Below are positions 28,773 through 44,295 of a stretch of 64,000 nt of DNA, in pieces. The stretch spans positions 6,066,003 to 6,130,002 of the forward strand of contig OY811976.1 of NCBI GenBank assembly GCA_963681505.1. Direction: 5' to 3'. Positions within the stretch are counted from its first letter, which is position 1. Every line of letters begins with the position of its first letter. The position numbers and the translations under genes are program-made. This stretch comes from Eunapius fragilis (taxonomy: Eukaryota; Porifera; Demospongiae; Spongillida; Spongillidae). The notes beneath the pieces are model-generated. The model had not been told where the DNA came from. It made no database searches and saw only the letters and a list, made by a program, of their open reading frames with translations.

Positions 28773-31700
28773 GAGCGTTAGGACATAAGCTTTGCAGTGA
28801 CTTTTGTACAGGGTAATGGTTGGTATCTTGTACCTCTGCAACATGTGCTTGTGCTGCTATTGCTTATGCAAAACACCACAACCCCACTCCACCTCCTCCC
28901 CAACACTCACATCTTTCCCTGTACTCCTACACTGAGCGGATCAATCCTATTGGCTGGCCTACCTTCAACATTCATCATTGCAGTAAGAAAACCCCACCAA
29001 GGTACTCAGGACTACACCATCACAATGTAGATAACAATGCTCAAGAGATGGCCAGTCATTTGGTTGTGCTGTACCATTTCCCTTGCTCCGCATAACTCTC
29101 CCCTCCTTACCATCACTGTCCCCCTCTTTCTTATCACTGTCCCCCTCCTTCTCATCACTGTCTCCTTCCTTCCCATTACTGTCTCCCGCCTTCCCATCAC
29201 TGTCCCCCTCCTTCCCATCACTGTCCCCCTCCTTCCCATCACTGTCCCTCTCCTTCCCATCACTGTCCCCTCCTTCCCATCACTGTTACCTCTTCTCCAT
29301 CACAGTTCCTTACTGTCCTCACTGTCCCCTCCTCCCATCACTGTCCCCTCCTTCCCATCACATCATGTTTCATATCCTGGCAGACTGTTTTTCCCTCACT
29401 GGTATTGTACTCTCAGGGTATTCCCTCCTCCTCCCCCCAATCTGGTCAGTTAAAAAGAACTCCTCCTGAGTGTTAGTGAAGTTTACATACCCAGGTGGTC
29501 TGCCAGCAGCTCAGGTTCCAGGCTCAGTGGGGCTGCCAATATGACCGTCTGGTATGGGCCAGGGATTGGACCCACCTTGATGAACAATGTGGCGTATCTC
29601 AAGCCAGCCTCCAGGTGACAAACTCAAATGGAAAGCTTTGTGTGGTCATATAGTGCCTACTGAATATACAGACTGTGGGACATTTGTATTTGGCTATGTA
29701 CATGTATGGTGTTGTCACAAGTTTGTATATCAAATGTGTTGTAGAAGGGCAAAGAGCTGGTACATGTATTGGAGAAGTAACTCGTCTTTGCGGTTTCGTA
29801 TGTACTGCCCATTGAATTAGGAGGGTTATTAGTTGTGGGTTTTATGTAAACTTCTCCCATCCCTGAGGGCTAGTGAGAGAGATTGTTCCTGACAACTGGA
29901 ATAGGCTTGTACATTTACACCCTTGCCATTTGCATGTGAGTCGTGATCACCAGCCTTCATGTCATTGATCTGTGAACAGATCTGCATCATGGCATTCTTT
30001 TCTGTGCTATGAACATTGATGAACAGTGCTAAGTAGAAAGACAGGCGCATGTACATGTATGTAATCTACATGCAACCATGCATCAATGTTAAAAGTAGGA
30101 CTTGTATTGTTTCTTCAGCTCTGTGTTTGGGTATTGTAAATGTGTACAGATAGCACTGAACTAGTTGTTTGAAGTGATAGTGAAGTGACCTGAGAAACAA
30201 GGAACCATCGTATAGTGTCACTGCTACATGAGTGTACAAAGTACTTATATTGCACTGTGGGATAGTGAGTCAGTGGAACTATTGAATGAAGTGCATGTGG
30301 GTGATTTAATAATTATTTTACTAATATACAGAAAGGATGAATTAATATTGCATCATAATAAAAACATTAATCAGGAGCCATATTAGGACAAGCCTGTTAG
30401 AGGTACAACACAAATGGTTTTTTAGTTTAACTGATCTGAGAACCATGAGCATGTTCCTAAAATCTTTTTTTAACTAGCTTTACTACTAAAACTTCCTCAA
30501 AGCTCCTTGCCTAGGGCATTACTGTTCCATCATCTTACTTGATAAAAGTCCTATAGGTGACCATTTCAACTTACTGTGTAAGCGAATAGGAAAGTCAATG
30601 ATGCAACTTGTCATGACACTTGGACCAGTTGGAAGGGAAGTAATCAGTATTGAAATCTTCCTTTTCATACCAGCGCCCTAGTCCATGTGAGGGCTTCTTT
30701 CCTTTCCGGCCAAACAAAAACATGTAAACGTCTGTTCTAAATGGTACTGTAAACTTAAAGGAACGATTAACTCCACATTTTAGTGATGCAGATATGTAAG
30801 CTAAAAATGTTGCCGGAAACATTATCCAGGAGTGCACGAAGAGGTGGCTCTGGGTAGGTGTAGCATCTGCAATGGGATGTTGAGATGTAGTAAAGGCACA
30901 TACAGTACCGGCTCGGTCATAGAGAAATTTCGCAGCTCGCGATCATAGAGAAAATAAAGCTTATATATTGGGACTAAGCCAACTATTTATTAGTTCTCAT
31001 AGCGGTTACTATGAACACTGATGGTTTCTTTAGTTACCAATGTATACGCTTTATTTTCTCTATGATCGAGCAGCGAAATTTCTCTATGACCGAGCCGGTA
31101 CTGTAAAATTAATTTGACCGTACTGAGCTACTTGATTCCTACTGTAACATATATAAACACCTCCCCGCAGAGTAATAAAAACTGTCTTGCAATCTGAATT
31201 AGGTACGTATGTGTACAGAAAGGGTCTGACTACATGCTTAGACCCTCCATGTTGCTGCATTTCATTCGGGTTGTGCAAACGGTGGCTCCAAACAGTGCAA
31301 TAAGATAATGAGTTTAAAGACGCCATTATTGCAGTACGTTTAGCATTGTTCTAATTATCCTTTTTGACCCACTCGGAACAATAGTGACATGGAGGGGAGG
31401 GGGTATGTGGAACACTGCATTAGGCACGCACACCCTTACTGGTCTGCATCAAACGTCATGGCGTCTTCCACCAGCCATGAACACTTTTCTATAGAATAAC
31501 CTTGCCAAAGTACAAGGTATTCAGCACGTGCCTAAAAGTATATATAACGCACGCACATAAAAATTAATGGCCATTGTATTGTACTGTGTATTATATTAGG
31601 GGAAAAGGATTAGAAGTTCCGTGTTCCTATATACTAGCAGGAAAGAAGAAACTATTAACTGCAATGCAAAAAGTACCTAAGCACACTGCATATATCCATG

Positions 31701-34700
31701 GATAGTATCTAAACCTGCGGCAGCAGGTTCAATATAGGATTTATTGAGGGTTGATGAATGTCATTGATAAAACTTCACTAGCGTCTGGAGGGACAACGGA
31801 GAAACGGATCGCTTATCTCTTTATCGCGATGGAATGAGAGCACAATGATCTACAGTTCTACGTTGGTTCCGTGTCATAAAACGGTGTGGCTATAGAGAAA
31901 CAAACAATTTCCTGTTTCTCGTGCCCAGTCCTAAAATTATTCTCCATCGTCGTCGTCGTCGTCGTCTTCTTAAGAAGGTATAACTCGAGCTAGGAACGGT
32001 TTAGAAGGACGGGAATAGTACCAATCGCTTCGAAATTTACCGGCACGTTATCCTTACATGTCATATAGACACATATCAAGTCCTATTTAATAATGTATAT
32101 AATAGATCTTTATTAATAATTTTAGGCTGTATAAATACTCTAACCTGCACTAAATATATTTGGTGTTCCTATCGCAGTTTAGTTGTTACTTTGGCTAGTG
32201 AAGTTGTTTTTCTAAAAATGCCTTCGCGTACTGTAATCAAACTAAGAGATGTAAGCAACGAGCTGAGCGGAATACCTCCAAAGCAAGATGTGAACAAAAA
32301 TAAAGCCCATGCGCTCTACAAGGCCGATCCCGAAAAGAAGGCCTCTGTACGCGACAGCTACAAGGCCGATCCCGAAAAGAAGAAGGCCTCGTACCGATTG
32401 GCTAAATGTGCTTCCGAGAGACGCGGTACCGCAGGGGTCACAGAACTACCACCACCACCCAAAGGTATGTTATGGCATGTTGTATTAACACTAAAAAGCT
32501 GTGCATGCAACATTTGTAGAGCATAGTCGGGCGGTGTTTGGTCGGGCTTGTCACCCTACTACCTGACCAAACGCGGTAGTAGGGCCCGCCCGACTATGTA
32601 CAGCACGGATCTGCACAAAACCATTCACTTTGCATGTAAAGCATGCATGGTGATTCAACTGTGTGTACAGTAATAGTGTCTATTGTTTTAATCTGATGTA
32701 TAAAAAGGCTTCCTTATTATACATTTCAATATTAATTGGTGCTTTGTCCATTGTACACACCACCAGCACTAGCAGCAGACTTTCTTGCCACCACATGCCG
32801 CCATATCATGATCTTGTACTGTTGCACATCAACTTGTTATAGCCACCATAAGGTACTTCTACTCTCACATTTATGTAGTGAAAAAATCAGACCTTCTGCC
32901 CACACTCATAACGCTGCAGACCCTGTCCACAGATATAAACATATCCTTATCAATCTACATGGTGCCATGTTATCCCAGATCTACATGCTGTCATGTAGTT
33001 CACTTCCTGAGTTCTCACACTATCCATCTTTACTGCATGTAGGCTACACCTCCATGTTTAGATTGGAGCCTTTTCCAAATTTGACCAATAAAATTTTAGA
33101 CATGCAGTTAATATGATGGAATTGGACCAATAGAATATAGCACAGTCTGCATATGTGTTAAGGCTTTGCAGGTATAAAAGTCAGTAATGCACCCGCTGAA
33201 TTATAATGCACTTAAGAGGTAAAAATTTAATATTGCTCTATGTGGACTCACGTGTAAACTTGCTTGAAAAAGAAAAAGGTTAAAAAATCATACTCTCTGT
33301 CACGTACATGTAGATGGCAGCTGAAGACCTTCGTGGTTTTTTTAATAATGAGGGGTCGGAGGAGGAAGAGGATGACATTCATCCTCCGACTTCTCTCCCC
33401 TTCACCCTGTGAGAAGCCCCTCTGCCCCACCAGCCCCCACCACCACCAGCAGCGCTGCCCCCACCACCACCAGCAGCAGCTATGGACCCACCACCACCAG
33501 CAGCAATACCCCTGCCGCCACCACCAGCTGCGCTGGAGCCACCACCACCAGCTGCGCTCCCGCCGGTACCACCACCGCCTGTGCTCCCTCCCTGGCCTGC
33601 ATGGCCACTGCCACCCTGGCTCAACTCAGCATGGCGGGGAGGCCGGGGAGGAGGACGTCCCCGCAGGAGACGAGGGCGCGGGCGAGGACAAATCGTTATA
33701 AATACTACTAATTCATTTGTTATTGCATTAAGAGATAAAGGGAATCGCCCAAATTCTATATGCTCTTCCTACATTTCATTGACTACTATTCTGCTATGAC
33801 AGGGTGAAAAAAAAAACCTATGAAACAAGTAAATAAAAACATTCTCTAACGAGAGAGTTGTTGGTGTATAGGATTGACCAATGGTGGTGTAAAAAGCACG
33901 GAAACAAGAGTGACAGAAATTTTACTGGAAAATTGAAATAGGCCTAAATGGGCTAAATATAGGCCTATTTCAATTGTTCAGCGATTCAACCACAGTTGCT
34001 GATGATGATGGCGGCAAAACTATCGATGCGGTCTTTCTCTACCTCACAGAATCGAGATACCCTAGCGGTTCCAGCGACATTTTTAAAAGGGCAATCAGAA
34101 GGAAGGGAGCGATGTGTGTAGTTCGAGATGGTGTTCTGTACGTCCAAAAGAAGAACGATCACGTAAGTGTATAGGAAGACAATTAAGGTTCCTCCAGCAT
34201 TAATTTATGACTGTATGGTGACTGCAGGTACTGGAAATGAAGTTTGTAAGAACTCGAGAGGAGTAACTAAAAATTTTAGCAGCATGCCATCATGATCCGA
34301 AACATGTTGGTAAAGTTCATTATGGATAAGAAAGATGTGTCGGATGTCTTTTCGGACACTTGTGTATATGCATCCGTCCACGAGTCAACTTCATTTTCAT
34401 CTTTTGAGGTGATGTTTGGGTGCAGAGCCATTATGCCAGTAGATATTGAAATTGACAAAGAAACTCCCATAACCAATAATGAAGCTAAATCAGGAGCGGA
34501 TATTGAGAGATTAAGTGAGCAACGTCTTGAAACACTCACTATGGCAAAAATGCTTATTCAGAAAGCACAGACGAAGCAAAAAGATGTTTACGACCGGAAG
34601 CATTCACTACCCAATTCTTTTTCAATAGGTGAATTCGTACTTTTAAAAAAGACTTTAAAGAGGGCTGGAGAGAAATTGGAAACACGGTATGTTGGTCCTT

Positions 34701-37700
34701 ACATGATGATAATGAAGATCCATGGGAAAGGATTTAATAGGCTAAAGCAAGTGGGAAATGAAGAGTGTGTTGTTGAAAGGATAAATGGTGCACATCTTAA
34801 GCCTTATCAAGTACCAGATGAGAGTAGTGATGTGAGGAATACAGTGGATAAGAGAAAGGTTTGTAACAAAGATTTGGATAAACAGTAATCAGAAGAGATT
34901 GAAGTAGACAAACTGGATCATGACATACTATGGGAGCAGTTGTTTTCATCAAACCTTATGCGATTGTGGAGGACTGGTGCGTGTGAATTGCTGTACGACT
35001 AAGGAAGATGACGAAGCGTTCGTAAGTTGTGAAATGATATTACATATATCTGTTATCTTTTTAAATGTAGGAGATGTTACAAGACTTTAAGGCAGGGGAA
35101 TTTGCACTTAGCCAGGACACAACTGTCTCTTTATGGAAAGAAAACAGAATTTGGTATGGTGAAATTCCATTGCAAGAGACATGTGGAGGTAGTTTTGTTG
35201 TCATTGATGAAGATTTGTATGAAGAATTAGATGCATTTAAGAAAAAATGGTACTTATGCGTAGACAAATCATTCAGCATTGTCAAAGCACAAGAGTTACT
35301 TCATGTATGGTGTACATCGTGCAGGATAACTCTAAAGTCACTGCATTGGCTAAGAAGTACATACTTTTCTAATGTCACCATTACACTTGGATGCATTTTG
35401 TCAGAAGGTGATTTCTAAAAGAAAAGTGTTCACTTGTAAGGAAAACTTTGACATCAACTTGCTTATGGAACATGAAGAACAATCTTCACACCTCATGAAT
35501 GTTATTGTAGATCAAGTTGACAATGAAAGTGAAACTACTATGAAGTATTGGCCAGTATGTGAAGATAAAAGCAAGTGTCAGATGAATGGGATGAAGTTTG
35601 TCAGAGGAAACATCAGTCATGTACCAGAACCCTGTGCGTTTAGCACTTTCCACCAGCCTGCTGTCACAGGAAGAATTCTAGGTGATGGTAACTGCTTCTT
35701 TAGGGCCCTGACACATGTGGTAACTGGATCACAAGAATATCATTATGAGCTCAGAGTAATCACAACATCATACATGCAACACAATGCTGACGATTTATCT
35801 TGCTATCTTGGAGCAAACGATTGTATGGAGGATTATTTAGTGAGATCAGACATGCAAAGTCCATCTGTATGGGCAACTGAGCTGGAAATATTTGCAGCAG
35901 CGTACATGCTAGCAACGCCTATATTTGTATTCAGCAAATGTGGACACAGGTACAAGTGGCTGCAATTCTCTCCTGTCTCTCAAGATATCAGTGCCACTGA
36001 ACACTCCAAAGAGGCTATTTTCCTTATTAACATTTCAAACCACTATGAGACTGCATGTTAGGCGAATGTAGCATTATTTCAATTGTGTATTCTCCCAGAA
36101 TTAATGAAATTGTTGCATTTAGTAACACTGGCGATGAGTGGTATTAGCAGTACCTGGATGACTCATGCATGACTGCAAAATAATAACTGTATACTTTGCT
36201 GTACATACGTGGATTCTATTACATCCCAACCAGCACGCGGCTTATCAGCAAATGCCGGTTCTGTTGCTGCAGACGGCCCATAAAGAACAGCTTACATTGA
36301 AATGCAACCAATAGATTATGTCTGTGCTCATTTGTTGTACTACTGCATGTGTTACTATTTGGGAGAGACACTTGAAGTATGGTTCAGCTTAGCTTCATTT
36401 AAACGCAGCTATCAGATTCTGGTAAACGTCTGATCGTTATAACTACAGTATAGTTATTATTGGACGATAAGTGAAGGACAACTGCGCTTTTAGTACAAGG
36501 ACCTGCTGCTATAAAAACATAGCCATTACAATGTTAGTGCTCAACACGGCAAACTTTTGGCAAGACCGCCTTAGACCGGTACACTTTTGGTTACCAAAAT
36601 TGTACCGAGGCGGTACACTTTTGGCAAGGCCGGTACACTTTTGGCGACCAAAAGTCTATACCGGGGCGGTACAAAATTGGTAACCAAAAATGTACCGCCC
36701 GGTACAATTTTCGCCCAATACAATTTTTGCGTGACAGTTCACGTTGTAGATTGGATTGGAAGCACGTCACGTGAGAGCGTACTTCTATAGTGGCACTCCA
36801 TGATACGGTAAGAACTATCCCTTGATCTCTGCCATCCTATGCAACTATTTGTTTTAAAAGGCATGTTCGTTTAACTTGGTCTTAGCCGCATCCTACTGTG
36901 TAATTCGTTTTTAGCGTACTTTTTTTAAATTGGTGATGCATGTCTTTGTATTTGTAGCTTTTATTTTTAGGTAAAAGAAATGTTTTTTAATGACTGCAAT
37001 CATTTCTTACAGCTACTCCCTGTATGAACCCAGGAGTATAATGGTGGTGCTTGAAAAAGCTCCGCAAGCTGTACTGTAATAGTGCCCTTTGGACTTCCAC
37101 CAGCGGACACCCGGCTGCTAGCTTCGTCAAGTTCCCTTCATGTTGGGACATCCACAACACTACAAGGCCCCTTGCTCCCTCTCATTAGGGAACCCCCATT
37201 TCCTTGGATGCTGCACTTACACATCAGGACACCGCTTCTCTAGGACCCCCCCCCCCCCCCACCCCAGAGGCGGATCCAGGGGGAGGGGGGGCGCTATGGG
37301 GGCTGTAGCCCCCCCCCTTTCGGATAAGTAACGAAAATAATTACGACTAATTAACTACATGTATATACGCGCTCACTGCATGTATTTTTACAATGCTATA
37401 CCTGTATTAACTTATGCGCACAAAGTGAAGCATCGTTCCTACTTGAACCGAAATGGTATTTAATTAGTGCCCCATGCACAGATTTAGAATACAAGTTTTT
37501 TATAATAAGCCCCCCCCCCCTTTCAAAAATCCTGGATCCCCCCCTGCCTCCCCCCTCCACACAGTATACCCCTCCTGCTCCACCACTACATGCAACCCCC
37601 ACTTCCACCTCCACAATTACACATCATTTGGGGATCCTAATACACCATCTTCATATCTGGGGGAGGGTCTGCTGCAACTAAATATTCTTGCTGCCCAACT

Positions 37701-40700
37701 GGACACCATGTTATTATCAGAAATTCAGAAACAGATGAAACAAGTAATAAAAAAATTCTCTGTGAGAAAGTTGGTGTCATATAGGATTTGAATAAGGCAA
37801 TGGTGGTGTAAAAAGGAAGGAAACAAGGGTCTAATAAGAACGGGAAATGTATAATAGTCACAAATATAATGTCCTACAAATGGGCGAAATATAGGACTAT
37901 TATACATTTTCCCTTCTTATTAGACCCTTGTTTCCTTCAATATTGCCTTACTCCAATCCAATATGCCACCAGGCAACTTTCTCATAGAGAATGTTTTTAT
38001 TACTTGTTACTTTGATACCGATTATATGGAATTATAATACACGTATATTGTACGGCCATGCATCTCACGTACGCTGACTATACGCAATCATTTATAGTAC
38101 GGAACTTTCGGATGCCTAAAACCGTCTTTAACACGCTAGCAACAGGAAATACAGGATATGCAACGATATGTATTCAGCCCACTGAACCGCTGTGCTAGAG
38201 CAGAGTGGTGAAGTGATGGTTAGGTTAAGCTCCGCAGGTTTGCCTCTGTCCCATGCAGCCAGCAATAAGGCCCTATAATACCTGTGATCCCAAAGTGATA
38301 TCGCCGGCCTAGCTTTCATCTAGAAACGCTCTTTGCCCAACGATTAGGTAAAGTTGTTATTCCACGTTGTATGAATATATTCAGCACGCATACACGATAT
38401 CGTTGATATCTATATACGGTCGTACGTACATTGCTTCATTCGCATGTCTAAATTGATAAATGAATCATTCTGCAATCACTCCATTGATTGTTAAGTCAGC
38501 ATTGCATGTATGCATTATGTTCCCGGCCGCAGTCTATATATAGTAATTGAAATGTGTGCATCTAGGAATAGGAGCGTGTATCAGTATACCAACTATATTT
38601 ATATACAAATGCAAAGTTCATGTTTGCAACATTTTCACGATACCAAGCTCGCTGCATTGGCCACAATCCAGCACAACGTTAGGAGCAGGATAATGACTGA
38701 CGTCTGGAAACAGTTGCTAACACCGCTCGACTTGTTGGGTGTAACAGTCTGGTTCAGTATCAAGTTAGCGGCTCGGAGACCGGTTTCGTACGCACCATGT
38801 GCGTAATTGGGATAGATCTCGCTGGAAGCATCTCCACTGAAGTATAAATTCCCCACCGGAGCGGACAGGTTGGCAAACGTTCCATGGGTCGCCCCTATCT
38901 TTAATGCATTATAACCGAAGAATCCATACGAATCATATAACGCTCGATCGGGAATCGAAATCCCCACGACGTTAGCTCTGAAATTACCATATACTGTCCG
39001 AAGCACGTCAATGATGTCTTGTTTGGTTTGATCGAGGCTCTGACCACGTATTTTTTCTGCTAGACTTCCGACGGCATATACTAAAAGAAGAGGAGGTTTG
39101 GAAGGGTAGAAGAGTCCTATTAGACGAAATAGCATTTCCGTTTTGCTTGAAACAAGGAAACTACTAGCTTGCGACTGGTTCCAGAACGTTTCATTGAAGA
39201 GGATAAAAATCTGCATATAAAAAGGATACCAGAACTGTCCAATAGCATTCATCTTCCACTGCGGTAGAGGAGGACTGAACGATACTATCCCTGACTGAAG
39301 CACTCCGATGTTAAAGGAGACGATGCCGTACCTGCCGCAATACCGCCCTCCTTGCCGACCGTTCTCCACGACGTTGGCACACACGCAATCGCTGCTGTAT
39401 TCAATAGCCGAGACAGTCGTGTTAAGGTGAAGAGTATTGGGCCGTTTTAGAAATGGGTCACCTAAGTATTGCACCAAGAACTGGGCACCTCTAGGGTCTG
39501 TAAGGAAGACGTCGCTGTTACCATAGTCTGTGTAGGTGCGATCTATTACCGCAGCAAATGCAGAAATTTTTTCGAAGGGTACACCATAGGAGTACTCATT
39601 ATAAAATTTGTCGACGAGAAGTTCCTCGGGGGTTCGAGGGAACCAGTTGCTCATGTTCAGTGCTTCTCGGAAGGATATGTCGCCTTTTCCCTGAGCGCTT
39701 CTTTCGGCAGTTAGATTAGCAGCCGTTTCCCATGCAATACCGTATCGGTCTACCGCAGCGAGATAGTCAACCGTGACGTCCGTTCCGTTACCGTCGTAAG
39801 CCGATCTTCCACTATTCCATTTATCGAAGTAACTAAAATTAGTCGCTTGCATTAGATTCCAAATAGGATTCGTCTTGTAGGCTCCGGATCTAGTGAAGTC
39901 TATTCCAGAAAGTATGTTAAATGTTTGTTCTGCTTTCACGCCTCCAATATCTGCCCACGTGATCCTTCCACCTACCTTGTGGTAGGCCTCCAGAATGACG
40001 AAGCTTGTTATTCCCTTGTCGTATAGAGTTCTCGCCGCAGCAACGCCTGACATCCCAGCACCGAGGATGAGGACTTGTGGGTCCGTTACTTTGCACACTG
40101 GCTGCGCAAGGCAGAATGGCCGAGTGAGTAGCATCGTCCACACCAAAAGTCGCATCATATCTGTGACATATGTTCCGTTTAGTTTAAAGGCTTCGCGTCT
40201 TACTTTAAATACATGAGTAAGAGGACCATCCACCTGATGACCTTGCGCGCGCGTGCAAGGTGAATCTTAATTACCCGTGAAAATCCTTCCCGCCCCTCCC
40301 CAAACACCTGCACATTCCCTCACTGCTGATTGCTGAATACCTTCATCCATGCATCATATTCGTCTTCAATCAGGCGTAATCGTAACCTTAAGGCGTAATC
40401 GTAACCTTAACATGCATGCAGGTTGAACTGAGTAGCTCTGTGTAGATCGATATGCAGGAACACGCTATGCATGATGGTGCGTCCAGGATCCTGTTTCACT
40501 GTCATCGCTGGCATTAGCCTAACTGACTGCATACTTAGCACAATTATAATTGAGATGGAATCAGCGAAAAGCAGCGAAAAGGCATGCTTTTTAAAGTTTT
40601 CAAATTGTTTCATATTTTAAGCGACACCTATGTCCTCTATATAACTTAATTCTATCTTACGCACTGTAAATGAGTCTTTCCTTAACTTCATGGAGATAGG

Positions 40701-43700
40701 ACGAAATGCTGTTTCGTCTACCCCCTGAATGGTATGTTTGTTAATTTGCATGAGGGGCTGGTTGGGTTGGGGGGGGGGGGGGGGGGGGGGGGGGGGTCGA
40801 GTGGCCTGAATTTCTAATCATGTGCACATTTAAATTGCATGCACGCGTCTGCAACTTCGATGGTCTTTCCTGGGATAATCGCTTGGTCAGCCCCTTTTTG
40901 CGTCCTCGATCCCATTACTATATGCTTGTTACAGCATATACGCCAATATAAAACTTTCAAGACGGGCAGTTGACGCGTGCTAAATGCATGCTGACCAGTA
41001 GACATTATGCACCAAACCATGAATTCATATATTTACTTTAAATTGGAATAGGATTAACGGTATTCAGTACTTGTGTATTGTAGGCATGGCCCAATTAAGT
41101 ATTGGAGGAAACCAATCAACGCATTAAAATGACTTCATCATTTTGTGCATAAGGTGGCTATATCCAGTGCGTATATACGTATATGAGAAAGACAAAAGGT
41201 TATATATATAGGATCTATAGATATCGTATCAAATGGTCAGTTGAAAACTAACAGGCCGCACTATGCATGTTGTGAGACCTTGCATGTGTGCGGCGGGCAA
41301 GAAAAATTTCAATTTGTCCCATACAAATTCACGGATCGTTAGGTGAATGCTAATATGGAGCGACAGATTTAAATGCATGAGTATCTCTGGTATGCATGCA
41401 AAAAATGAATTAACAGTCCAAACTAATAGCTTCAGCACGTATGCATGCACGTCCCATATCGTGCACCGATTGTAAATCCGTAGCGGTCGGGAATCTAAAT
41501 CTGCACGATATGCAATACGAGCTCTGAAATTACCGTATATCGTTCGATGCACGTCAATGGTGTCTTGTTTAGTTTGATTGATGCTCTGACCCAATATTTC
41601 GTCTGGTAACTGTTAAATGAGTGTTTGTATCCAAACTTTTAGCCGTGAAACGAAACTTTCTGTAACCATGCAGTTGCAAACTGGTAATAATACCTATTGC
41701 TTCTAATCAAACGCAGAATTGCTAAGTCGCTTAATAGGAGAATCCTACCTTTCGGAAACTTCACCTGCGCGCGATATAATTTGAGATATATGCATGTCTT
41801 CGGAACTGTCAGACTGACAGAACTGTCCTCCACCATACAGACGTGACAGAACGTCTTGATGATATAGAAGCAATCCTTTTTAAAAGAGGCGATGTCGTAC
41901 TTGCCACAATACCGTCCTCTTTGTCGACCGCTCTCCACGACATTGACGCATACGCAGTCGGAACTACGTACTGTTATATCGTCAACAGACTATGACACAT
42001 TCGTGGAGGGTGTATTTCATGGGCTTTAGAAATGGGTGCCCATAAATATAGCACTAGCTAGCGTACCTCTTATAGACTGTATAGAGCCTGTTAGCCAAAC
42101 GTCGTCGCTACCGTAATTAAACATGTATGTCAACTACAAATTTCGGGTCGGGGGTTCGAGTAATCCACTAAGTTCTCTATGTCCGATTATATCCTGCGGA
42201 TTAGCGGACACTGTAAGTAACGTTACAGTCCGTGCGCAGTAGTCACTGAGTTTAGACGAGACAGCTTGATGTGTTGAGATAAAGGGTTCCATCGAAGGAC
42301 TAATTGCACGCGGTGACATTGGCATGTACCGAAGTCATCTACAGTACAGCCGCAACATGCACAGTCAGCAAAACACATTCAATTAAGAGTGGAATGCAAC
42401 GAGACTACGTGTCTACCAATTACCATGCATTACTGAGAAGGGCGCAAGGCCGTGAAATTCCATCATCCCATTTATCCAATCCCAAACTCAAGCACTTTTA
42501 TCAGCTGATTATATACACAGCACATGCACAACACAATTAAGATACATGTATAAAGCAGGTGTAAAGCTCTTTTAGGTCATTCCAACCCGCCGCGGACCTT
42601 TCTTGATTCCCCACAAGGGCGGCCGCGGGCTGCTATTATTTACCTTGTCATCAGCCCGCCCGGCCGTCTGCATCTCTTTTGAGTGTATATGTAGAGCTTT
42701 ACAGCGCTCTCCAATTAACGTAATTTTTACAGCAGCGACTAACCATGCATAGCGAACGTTATACTACTGTCGCGGGAATTTTTATCAGTGCATGCCAATA
42801 AATGATGAACATGCAATAATTAAGTGTAAATGGGCCGGCCATAACGCGATAACAATAATCGTTCTCTATTGTGAGACAAGATCACGTCATTAAGCCCCAC
42901 ACACCCCACCACCCCCGCCCTCCCTCCGCCCCTAATATAAAATGTAAAACTTGTTCTGATAATTTGAACAATTGGCATTACCCGGGGGAGGAATGACGCG
43001 GGACGGGAAACTGTAATCACATTTCGAATGGCCTTAGAAGGCAACATGGAAACGCTTGGGGAAGCTAAGACCGCTAGCTGGAAGGGAAGACGATTTAGTT
43101 GACCCTGCAGTGCATCTTTACCTACATAAGACAGTGTGTATTCATCCAAAGCAGGCCTTGGCGTCACTGAAACAACAGATGCGGCTGAGATCTAAGAATT
43201 TCGAGATACGGAATGGAGAGCTGTACTGCAGACTGGGAGAACGCGACGTTAGTTAATATAAGTGAGGGTAAGGCAATAGCTAGCTAATTGTACCTGCATG
43301 GGGCCGCCGGACCGGATAGGCTGCAAGAGCGGTACAGTTGAAGATGCATTGAATATAGGTGAGTAACTTACACACGTATAATAATTTACAAGTGTGGGAT
43401 TAACCATTCCAAATCTATCATAATGGAATCGGCTTTTGAGCTTCCGAGCATTCAACTTATCTATTGCCTGTCATAATGAATAGACAATACATCTCGACAG
43501 GTGGCAAAAGCATTTGCAAATACACCGCAACCGTGCCCGTCTGTCATTGCAACAGTCATGCCCATTCATCTGCCTATCCACATTGGCCACAAGTGGTTCC
43601 TGTCTGTTCCTCGAAGTGTTCGCTTTAAATTGTTCGACCCGCTAGAGCTGCCTGCAGCATGAAGTTAACTTCATAGAATTAAACCACTAAAACCTACCTT

Positions 43701-44227
43701 AGCAGCTGGATTCTTTTCTTCGTGACTTCGATATTTATTTGAGTAACATGATGCAAAACAAAACTGCAATTGATATTAATACAAGATATAAAAGCATTCT
43801 CTTGGTAGGATTTGGAGGCAATGGTGGTGTAAAAAGAAAGGGAACAAGGGATCAACGATGATATGAAAATTTTTAAAGTCCTATATTTAGCACTTTTGTA
43901 TAGCACATGCATTTTACGTTGCTAAATATAGGGCTTCATGATTTTTCGTATCATCGTGATCCCTTACTTTTTCCCTTACTTTTTACATCGCCACCACCAT
44001 TGCCTCCATGCTAATCCTACATACCACCATCTTTCTCGGAGAGATAGTTAACTAACACACATGCGCACACAAACACATACTGACATACATTCACACAAAC
44101 ACACAACACACACACACACACACATGTACACACATATACAACATACACACACAACACACATGCACATACACACAACCACACACGCGAACACATACACACA
44201 CGCGCGAACACACACTCACACACACAC

Positions 44228-44295
<68 letters not shown>
